A DNA stretch of 64,000 nucleotides from Rhabdophis nuchalis (taxonomy: Eukaryota; Chordata; Lepidosauria; Squamata; Natricidae), in contig CM077644.1 of NCBI GenBank assembly GCA_039707465.1, positions 78,948,875 to 79,012,874 on the forward strand, written 5' to 3'. Position 1 is the first letter of the stretch. Each line of letters starts with the position of its first letter. Of this stretch, positions 42,326 to 51,100 are shown one piece after another. Made by a program: the position numbers and the translations under genes. The notes beneath the pieces were generated by a model. It saw only the letters and a program-made list of their open reading frames with translations. It did not search any database and had not been told where the DNA came from.

Positions 42326-43190
42326 CAGGGGTCCCCAACCCCCGGGCCGTGGACTGGTGCCGGTCCGTGGCTGGGTGGGAGCCGGGCCGCAGGGCTGGAG
42401 AGGAGGAGGAGGGGGCAGCCCCCTGAGCAGAGCGCGCGGGAGAACGCAGGTGCGGCTGTTCGCGCCGTTGGAGTGTGGCTCTTCCTCCACCCTCGTCGAC
42501 GGAGGGACTCCTGGGCGCCGCCGGACCGGCCACTGATTCCCTCCCCTGCTGGCATGCCGGCACTCGTTTTCTTCCAGGGCCTGCGGAGGCTCCGCGGGCG
42601 AGGGAGGGAACTGGCGGCCGTAGGGAGGATTGCTCCGGCGGCGCACAGGAGTCCCTCCGTCGACGAGGATGGAGGAAGAGCCCCCACCATCCTGCGTTCT
42701 CCCGCGCGCTCTGCCCAATGGACTGCCCCCTCCTCCCTCCTCCTCCTCTCCAGCCCGGCTCCTACCCAGCCACGGAGCCTGACCGAGTGAACGAGCGACC
42801 AAGCGCGGCAGGCGGGCTGAGGAGGCTGGGGGGGGGGGGGGCGGGGACGACGACAGACACACAGAGAGAGGGAGGGAGGGAGAGAAAGATAGACAGAGAC
42901 ACAGAATGAGTGATTGAGTGAATGCAAGACAGACAGACACACGCACACACACACAGTGACAGAGATGGGCAGATGAAGGAGAGAGAAAGAAAGAAAAAGA
43001 AAGTGGGAGAGAGAGAAAGACAGACAGAGAGAAAGAGACAGAAAGGAAAGAAAGAGACAGAAAAAGATACAGAAAGAAAGAGAGAGAAAGAAAAAGAGAG
43101 AGAAAGAGGGAAAGAGAAAGAAATAGAAAGAAATAAAGAGCGAAAGGGAAAGAGAAAGAAAGAAATAGCGAGAGAAAGAAAGAGAGACAT

Positions 43191-43223
<33 letters not shown>

Positions 43224-43440
43224 AAGACAGAAGGAAAGAAAGAAAGAGAGAGAGAGAGAACTTATGACCACAATTGAGCCCAAAAGTTTGGTTGCTAACC
43301 AAGATCATTGTTAGTGAGTTTCACATTTTCCAAGTTGGCCACGCCCACCCAGTCACATGGCTACTGAGCCACTCAGCCGGTCCGCAGAATTTTTTAAAAA
43401 TGAAACCGGTCCCTGGTGAAAAAAAGGTTGGGGACCCCTG
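42326..43440 (+). mobile_element. Composite non-autonomous hAT element, copy 2 (1115 bp)
   Basis: TIRs CAGGGGTCCCCAACC and GGTTGGGGACCCCTG. A perfect 8-bp duplication ACCTACAA lies at 42318-42325 and 43441-43448. Order: GC-rich palindrome (42365-42775), G-run and (GA/GAAA)n tract (about 42850-43258), a segment shared with MITE family A (43259-43330), then TIR. It is inverted relative to copy 1 and inserted in a CR1 tail. It carries no transposase. Confidence 0.94.
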
Positions 43441-43448
43441 ACCTACAA

Positions 43449-43480
43449 GATTCCTTCCAACTCTGTTATTCTGTCTGTTC
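43449..43480 (+). mobile_element. CR1 LINE 3' end, right part
   Basis: Continuation of the interrupted CR1 tail: gattccttccaactctgtta, then ttctgtctgttctg, the end microsatellite-like motif of CR1. Confidence 0.8.
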
Positions 43481-44625
43481 TGATTGTGCTTTTGGCTGTG
43501 AGGTAGGGTTAAAGTTAAACCTGGATCAAGACCCTAGTTCCAGTTCTGTCCAAACAGTTATGATGAAGATTTCTTTCTACACTATGTATGTTAACCAGCT
43601 CATCATTGCAAGAATGTGGTTGAACTCACACAATTACCAAAGCAGAACCCCAGATTAATGTACCATATGTTAACTCAGCATGCTACATCCAAACAAACAC
43701 TTTATATTTGGTCTGCAAACAAGGTGACTGGGTTCCAACAATAAACCAAACTACTAATTGCTCAGCTGTATGTTACACTTCAGCTAAATGGCAGCACTTA
43801 ACTGACAGTAGTTGATGTGGGGAAAGACTAAGCAGGATCACACCATGTTGTACATTGATGGAAAAATAGACTTCTCAGGACTATAGTAGATTGGGAAGTT
43901 ATTGGTTTTTTTAAAGCCAATCCAGGAAGCAGTGGCAAACCACAATATTGTCCAAAAAAGATTGTGGACAAGTCCAAATCTATACACTACTAAAATTCTG
44001 ATTATCATGACCCATCATTGGGCGAAATGGTACATCAGAAGAGCCACAATTTTTCAATCAAAGTACCTCAAATGGGCTAAATTACAGAATGTGTCCATAA
44101 TCCAGAACCCACGACTCCTGGGAGAATGGCATTTGAAGAAGTCGTGGCTGCTTCTTCAAGTTCTGCACTCCTGCTATTGCTGCAATTCCATGAGTCACTC
44201 CAATCTTCACTCAGCATTCCCATCCCCCATTCCCATTGGAAAGGAGAGATTTTCAATGCTGCCTGCCAGAATCTCCTAAGGAAATTCAATGAGGAAGCCT
44301 GAAGGAAGTTAGAAGTCATTCCTGCTCCCACTTCTTTATTACCCACCCTTGGTCATTCTGTTTCTGTTTAAGTAAAGAAGTATCTCTGAAACAACGACCC
44401 AAAAAAGTAGAGGTTCTCTAGTATTCACCAAACCTCAAGCTCATTTCAGGAACGTCCTTAGTCATGGGTTGAGCAAACCTAGCCAGTCTGTACCATTTCT
44501 AATTACACCTTTATTGTCATTAACTCTGATGCATCATTTTACTATTTCATATTTTCTGTCCTTATCGAGAGGGAGAGGGACAGAGAGAGAGAGATGATGA
44601 ACAGACTATATAAAAATACATATAT
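43481..44625. other. Intergenic, no element recognised
   Basis: Unique-looking sequence with no supported gene. A frame of 125 codons (43902-44279) has no recognisable domain, start context or splice partner. A GA-rich run sits at 44566-44597. Confidence 0.5.
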
Positions 44626-44629
44626 ATCA

Positions 44630-44858
44630 TCTTTCCTTTGGTCTAGTACTTTTGTTGAGTTAGTGGTGATTTCTGGTGACTGCTGGATTTTGTTGACAAG
44701 ATCTCAGTAGTGGTTTGCCATTGCCTTCTTCCTAGAGTTGGGAGTGCCTGGCACAAGTCATCCAGCTGGTTTCATGGCTAAAGCAGGACTAGAACTCTGT
44801 CTCCTGGTTTCTATCCTGATGCCTTAACCGTTACTCCAAACTGGCTCAACAACCAGTA
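44630..44858 (-). mobile_element. tRNA-derived SINE, minus orientation
   Basis: Ends with agaactctgtctcctggttt, then taaccgttactccaaactgg, the complement of a tRNA-like head with A and B boxes. The other side carries ggtttgccattgccttcttc and gagtgcctggcacaagtcat. This is a squamate SINE pattern. Confidence 0.7.
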
Positions 44859-45478
44859 ATTAGATCTAACAATAAAGCGAGATACTGTCTTCTACTATCA
44901 ATCCATTTTCAAAATGTCTTTCCCCACCCCTAAATTTAGGCCGGGGGTCAGAACTCATGTCACTTTCACCAGCTGAATTTGTGGAACATATCAGCCCAAT
45001 CTTCTGCAATCTGGTGACTTCCAGAACAAACATACATGGCATATTCAATCTACTTTAATGTTGTGGTGTAGTGCTTAAACAATGTGCTGTTAAAGAATGC
45101 TTTAAGTTCTGCAAACTAAATATACATAAATCATCTTTACAATTTACTTGTCACTCAAGTTTTACAATGGAACATATGAAAATTTTACAACATAAAATTA
45201 ATAGAAAAACTTTGCCAAGTATTTTACATAAAATCACATAACCAAGAAATAGCATTTTTAAATGACCTAATGAAAAAATCATACTGTAGGCCCTCTTTGA
45301 GAGATGGGTTGATTAGAAATATGAATAATTTCTACAGTACTTAGGAACTACACATTTAATTAAGCTAATGGCCAAAAGACTCGTTTCTGCTTGAAAAAAG
45401 GAACTTAGTTCCACTTCCTGAACTTTGGCTTTCTCCTGTGCTGGTGATCAAACAAGTTATACATCAATAAAGAAAAAC
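44859..45478. other. Intergenic, AT-rich, nothing recognised
   Basis: No open frame with support and no repeat that I can name. Confidence 0.5.
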
Positions 45479-45605
45479 ATTTGTAGCTCAGGGTTGAAAT
45501 GAGGGATCCTTGATGCTGAGCTTGGATTTTTTGCAGAGGTGTCATTACCCAAATTAGGCAACACCATCAGTACTAGTGATGACTAGCATCAAGGACCCTT
45601 CATAT
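45479..45605 (+). repeat. Interspersed repeat family C, copy 2
   Basis: Shares tttgtagctcagggttgaaa, then tgag and the following gcag/cattacccaaa motif with the copies at 19919-20072 and 49380-49472. Confidence 0.6.
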
Positions 45606-45833
45606 ATGCATCAGCTAAAACACTCAAAAAGTAGAACCTCTGCCAGCACTGTTTTATTACAATGTGGAGAGGCTAATAAGACAGATTTATCCATGCAATT
45701 TATGCATGCAAGCACGCAATCTATCCATCACTTCGATTCAAATGGACTTTGGAAGGCTGACACGCTAGTATCGCTCAGAATTAAAAATCCCCCCCCCCCG
45801 CGCTGAATAAAGCTAAGCATCATTCGTCTATGC

Positions 45834-46453
45834 CAGTGGTCGGCAAACCGCGGCTTGCGAGCCACGAGCGGCTCTTTGGCCCCTCGGGTGCGGCTCTTCC
45901 TCTCTCCTCCCCCCCCCGGAGGCAGCGGAGGGCCCGGCATGTCGGTTGGGGGGGCTCTGGCTGCCTCCCCCTGGAGCGAGTGAGCGAGCCAACGGGCGGG
46001 GGGAATGCCCGGAGCTGTGGCTGCGCCGGAGCCGTCCGGGCACCGCGCGCACAGGGAGGCGGGCGCGCGCCGCCCGTACGGCTCCCACGCAGCCGCAGAC
46101 CGGGCGCTACTCCCGCCCGTTCGCTTGTTCGCTCGCTCCAGGGGGAGGCAAAGAGAGGCCAAAGAGGGACCTGGTGGAAACGTGGCCGGCTGTCCTGCCC
46201 GATGCGCTCGGACGGCGGGAGCTGCCTGTCACAGGGCTCGGGGCCAGCAGCAGCAACAGCCGCCTGCAGAGAGCGCCGAGCCATGCTTTCCGGGGCTGGC
46301 CGCTGCGTGCGGCTGGGACGGAGGTGGGCACGCGGCGCCCGGACAGCCTCCGCGGTGCTTAGATGGCCGTGGCCTCGGGTTCTCCCCCGCCCGCTCACTG
46401 CGTGAAAACTTGTGCCGGGCTTTCCACTGCTTGGGGGGGGGGAGGGAGGGAGG

Positions 46454-46489
<36 letters not shown>

Positions 46490-46799
46490 GACAAGATGGG
46501 TGGAGGGAAGAGAGAGAGACAGATAAAGAGAGATAGACAGAGACAAAAAGAGAAAGAGAGAAAGAAAAATAGAAAAAGAAAGTGGTAGAGAGAAAGAAAG
46601 AAAGAAAAAGAATTTTGGTTGCTAAGCAGGACCGTCGTTAAGTGAGTTTCACATTTTCCAAGTTGGCCACACCCACCCGGTCACATGACCGCTGAGCCAC
46701 TCCCACAAAAGAGGCCACTCCTTTTGGCTCTCAAAAGAAATTTCAATCGTGGTACTGTTGATATTTGGCTCTCTTGACTAATAAGTTTGCCCACTACTG
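45834..46799 (+). mobile_element. Composite non-autonomous hAT element, type 2 (966 bp)
   Basis: Begins CAGTGGTCGGCAAACC and ends GTTTGCCCACTACTG, flanked by a perfect 8-bp duplication GTCTATGC (45826-45833 and 46800-46807). Inner GC-rich inverted arms occur near 45960-46000 and 46116-46150 (tgcctccccctggagcgag against its complement). A (CA)n and (GA)n tract follows (46457-46610), then the same captured MITE A-like piece as in copies 1 and 2 (46613-46690). It is non-coding. Confidence 0.92.
46457..46487 (+). repeat. (CA)n microsatellite
   Basis: About 15 CA units inside the type-2 hAT element. Confidence 0.95.
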
Positions 46800-46845
46800 G
46801 TCTATGCTATAGTGATTCTCAGTCATCCAGATCATGACTGACCAT

Positions 46846-47012
46846 AAGGTGCTTTTTCAAGAGGCAAGTGGACTTTCTGATTTTTCTCTGAAGACGTTTG
46901 GCTTCTCATCCAAGAAGCTTCTTCGGAGCGGAACAAGCTTCTTGAATGAGAAGCGAAACGCCTTCAGAGAAAAACCAGAAAATCCAGTTGCCTCTTGAAA
47001 AAGCACCCTTGA
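46846..47012. mobile_element. Foldback MITE with gcttctcatccaagaagctt arms
   Basis: The left arm (aaggtgctttttcaagaggc onward) and the right arm (gcctcttgaaaaagcaccc) are inverted copies meeting around 46925. A half copy of the same repeat is at 40858-40948. Class unknown. Confidence 0.75.
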
Positions 47013-47047
47013 GACTAAGCATTAATCCCGACCACGAGCCCCTACAG

Positions 47048-47142
47048 CAGGGATGTCCAAACTTGGGAACTTTAAGACTTGTGGACTTCAACTCCCAGAA
47101 TTCCCCAGCAAGTCTTAAAGTTCCCAAGTTTGGACATCCCTG
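47048..47142. mobile_element. hAT MITE, 95 bp, with duplication CCCTACAG
   Basis: Arms CAGGGATGTCCAAACTTGGG and complement CCCAAGTTTGGACATCCCTG. A perfect 8-bp duplication CCCTACAG lies at 47040-47047 and 47143-47150. It ends about 0.4 kb upstream of the SRSF11 start codon. Confidence 0.95.
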
Positions 47143-47159
47143 CCCTACAGAAAACGAAA

Positions 47160-48130
47160 AAGGCCTTTAGCGTCTCCTGCACATGCGCAGCAAGGCACCC
47201 CAAGTGGGCATGCGCACACGCAAGTTATGCGTGTCTCGTTTCACCAGGTGGCCTGGTTCTGAGCAGGCGCAGGCCGCGAGGTTGTTGCGTCGTTCGGAGA
47301 GAGCCGCTGAGGAGCTTGGGATATTGCGGCCCAGGGAGTCTGGCAGTGAAACGACCGTTCGGTGGCCGTTACTCTGCGCGCGAGGGTCTTTTTTATTTTT
47401 TTCCCCCCTCCCTTGCGATTAGAGCGACGGGAAGCGCTGAGGGACACAGGAAGGAGGCGTCTCCCGATTCTCCAGGGCCCTTAACCCGTCGGCCCTCGAT
47501 GCGCTTGTAAGTGCCGGAGCAGGGGGCAGCGCGATGGCTTCAAGCAACGGCACCGATGTGATTCAGGTCACCAACGTCTCCCCGAGCGCCAGCTCGGAAC
47601 AGATGCGGACTCTCTTCGGCTTCCTGGGCAAGATCGAAGAATTGCGCCTCTTCCCTCCCGAGTAAGTTCCGCTTCTCCTCGCGAGAGAGACGGATGGTCG
47701 GGTTTTAAAGGCCGCGCGGCCTCCTTGAAACCATCGCTCGAGTATTATTAGGCCCAGGATGGGCCTGGGTGGGGCCGGGAGAGGATGTAGGACAAGGCAG
47801 AAATCGACGAGCTTGGCTGCTTGCGGTGCTTGCCGCTTCCGAAAGCTAAAAAGCGGATCACGCGGTCCCTTCCTCGCCGTCGTCCGCTCCATCTTGGAGC
47901 TTCCGGCGCTGGGGCGGCCTTTCTTTGGCTCGCCGCCCTCGTCTGCTTTCGAAACCTGAGGAGGGGAAGGAAAGGCAGGAGGCGGAAAAGAGACCTGCCA
48001 GGGTCGGCAGTGGGGGCGCTGAGGGACGGTTTTGAACACCGCCTTTATTAATTGTGTATTGGGGACGGGGGTGGGTGGGGGGTTAAGCGTTTTTCAGCTG
48101 CTCTTCGGGATACGCTTCAGCCGCTTCGGT
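47160..48130. promoter_or_regulatory. CpG-rich block, SRSF11 promoter, 5' UTR and exon 1
   Basis: Dense CpG and GC content from about 47.2 to 48.1 kb with exon 1 in the middle. Likely the SRSF11 CpG-island promoter. The transcription start cannot be placed; no TATA box is evident. Confidence 0.7.
47534..47661 (+). CDS. SRSF11: SRSF11 exon 1, start of RRM
   Basis: MASSNGTDVIQVTNVSPS, then ASSEQMRTLFGFLGKIEELR LFPP; donor CCCGA|gtaagt. Confidence 0.95.
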
Positions 48131-51100
48131 GGGAGAGCCACGTTGTGTAGGCGGGTGGGTTTTAGGAAAAGTGCTGTCTAATCCTGGTCGTTGTTTCCTG
48201 TTGTCGGTTACATATAATACGAAGTTGATATTTTTCTTTTTTTTTCTTTTGCTGCCTTAATAGCATTTGTTAGGGTCTTTTTTAATTTTCAAGGAAATTG
48301 TTTTAAGTGTACAGCATAGATCATGTTTGGAGGAGTGGTTTTTTGTAATTTTCAGGTAAAATATTTTAAATGCACAGCATAGATTATGTTTGGAGGAGTG
48401 GTTTTTTGTAATTTTCAGGTAAAATGTTTTAAATGTACAGCATAGATTATGTTTGGTGTTTTTTTGTAATTTTCAGGTAAAATGTTTTAAATGCACAGCA
48501 TAGCTTAGTGTTTGGAGGAATGGTTTTTTTGTAATTTTCAGGGAAATTGTTTTAAGTGTACAGCATACATTATGTTTGGAGGAGTGGTTTTTTGTCATTT
48601 TTAAGTAAAGGTTTTAAGTAAATAGTATAGGTTACATTTTGAGGAGTGATTTTTTGTCATTTTCAGGTAAAATGTTTTAAGTGTATAGGTTATGTTTGGA
48701 GGAATGTTTTTAGAGCTTAAGGATAAGCCAGACATCCTTGGGATGCAATCTTGATTTCAAACCAGGCAGAATGATAACCCATGATTTGGATTTTGAACGG
48801 CTAAGAGCCCCAAAAGAGTAAACAGGGTAAAGAAAAATGCTCCTGGCCATATATCCTTCTTTGTTGGGAGGGTGTTTGGAAATTTGTGGTTGTGGTACCT
48901 GAAAGAAACCTTCTTTTTGGAGGGTGTGTGTGAAACAGGAACATTAGTTTAATGATGAATCCAGAAAAAAATGACTGAATAGGCAGTCCTTAACTTGACA
49001 ATTTATTTAGTGACCGTTCCAAGTTGCAACAGCACTGAAAAAGTGACTTAGAACCAATTTTCAGAGTTACGACCTTTGTAGCATTCCCCATGATCATGTG
49101 ATCAAAATTCAGATGCTTGGCAACTGGTTCATATTTATGACCATTGCAGTGTCCTGGGGTTATGTGGTCATAACCCTGGGACACTTGTATTCTTACAAGT
49201 GTGAAGTCAATGGGGTAACCAGATTCACTTAACAACCAGATTAGTAACTTAACACAATTGACTTGTGGCAAGAAAGGTTGTAAAAAGGGCCAAAACTCAC
49301 TTAAAGGTCCCACTTAACAGAAATTTTGGATTTGGTTGTGGTCGTAAGTCAAGGACTACCTGCAGTGCCAATAAAGGAGAATATTTGTAGTTCAGGGTTG
49401 ACATCCTAACACTGATGATGTTAATCTATTTGGGTAAATGAAATATCTGCAAGAAAACAACCAAGCTTATCAGAGAGCATCACTGAGGTGGATTCTGTAG
49501 CAGAAGTAATGCTGAACTGTTCAGGTCAGCCACGGGTTAGTGAAATACTGCACCCAAAATGTTTTTGTTCCTTCAGGTTTCAGACAGAACAAAATCCAGA
49601 CAATGTGAGGAGGCAAGATAACTACATCTCAAGTAGATGCCAAGGCAACATAGCCTACTGGCCCAACCACTCCCCAGTTTTCTTGATACTTGTCTCTTCT
49701 TGCCTAAGCCAAGCATGTCCCTTCATGATATCTGCTATGGCCCTCACCCATCTCCCTTTCTTGGCTTCCCTCTTCCATTGAGAGAAGAAGACATTGGCCT
49801 TCAGTAAAGTTCCAAGAGCCCGACTCAATTTATAGGAAATGGAAAGTGGAAAACGCAGCAGGCTTGGCCTATGTCCCATATTATAGAATGGCTGTTAACA
49901 ATCTGATGTCCTCTAGGTCTCTGGGACTGACACTCCCATTATCCCCAGCCAGTATAGTATACTTTGGGTTTTATGCTGAAGCATACTTTGGGGAGGTCCA
50001 GGTTAGGAAAAAAGATGTTTCCATAGATTATCACTGTATGCTCAAAACACCAACAGGAAAGAAGTAGTCCTTTCTTAATATTCAGATTTTCTGCATGAAG
50101 GAAGCTCTTCAAATTGTAATTATGGAAAACTATTGAAATATGCAAGCCAACCAACTATTTACAGGTTTACATTTCAGAAAATATCTGCATAGCATCAGTA
50201 GCATAATTTGGTCCTAATATAATGTTAAAGTATACTAGTTACTCTGAAACAACAAGTTGGGAAGTAAAACAATTTTCTATGGAAGAGGATTGGTTGGTGA
50301 TTTTTCATTATAAGTAACATAATTCTGTCTGGACATTTACTTTATGGATATAGCTAGAAATCTATATTGTTTATTTAATTTATAGCTCTTCTTTTAATTC
50401 AGCAGTTTAAGATAGTTCGCATAATATTCCGTCCTATTTTTCTGTGGGGGAAAAAATCTGAGTGGTAGATTGGACTGAGTGTATGTGTGACCCAAAGAAC
50501 CTGGTGAGCTTCTGTGACTAATGGTGAATTAGCATCTGGTTCTTCTGAACTCTAATCCAACAGCATAATCATGCTATCTCACTTAATATTTTATTTGGTG
50601 CAAAGCTAAACCATTCTATTGTCTGAGCTTGTTTGTTTTCCTGTAGCCATTCCCCAGCCAGGTTAAACCCAGCAGAAAACAACCAGGATTGAAAACACCA
50701 AGAACTCTATAGTTTAGCCCTGGACTAGATATGTTTTTGTCACTAGAAAAGTAAAGTACTCACCATTATGTATATGATGTGTATATGATTCACTTTGCAT
50801 ATATTTTTAAAGAGAGAAATGGTATATTACCTATGGGAAGATTTCTTTTTCAATGAGGAAAAATTCAAGTTATCATCTATTGCCTGTGACATTCCATCAA
50901 GAATGTTGGTTACATCTTCCCAGTTTTCAGTATTAGATTAAATCTTAAATTCACACAGTAAGAACCAAGTGTATGGCCAAGTGAACAACTATAGGGTTAC
51001 TCTCTTCATAATTTTCAAAGGATGGGTGCATATCAATATTATTCAGATTTATTTAAGTTTAATTGGAATTAAGTATAAATATTCTTCTTCAGGCATGTGT

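Noticed and set aside
42184..43308. 374-codon minus-strand frame starting [12 protein letters not shown]
   Set aside because: It spans the microsatellite and palindrome of hAT copy 2 and repeats the start of the frame at 7182 in copy 1; no protein domain is seen and it runs through both TE and CR1 sequence.
43902..44279. 125-codon plus-strand frame in the intergenic spacer
   Set aside because: The composition looks like translated non-coding DNA; no recognised domain, and I could not find supporting splice sites or homology.
45728..46546. Several Arg/Pro/Ala-rich frames of 105-224 codons on both strands
   Set aside because: All lie inside the type-2 hAT element and reflect its GC-rich inverted arms.
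47563..48039. 158-codon minus-strand frame over SRSF11 exon 1
   Set aside because: Antisense to a clear conserved exon within a CpG-rich region; no domain or homologue recognised.
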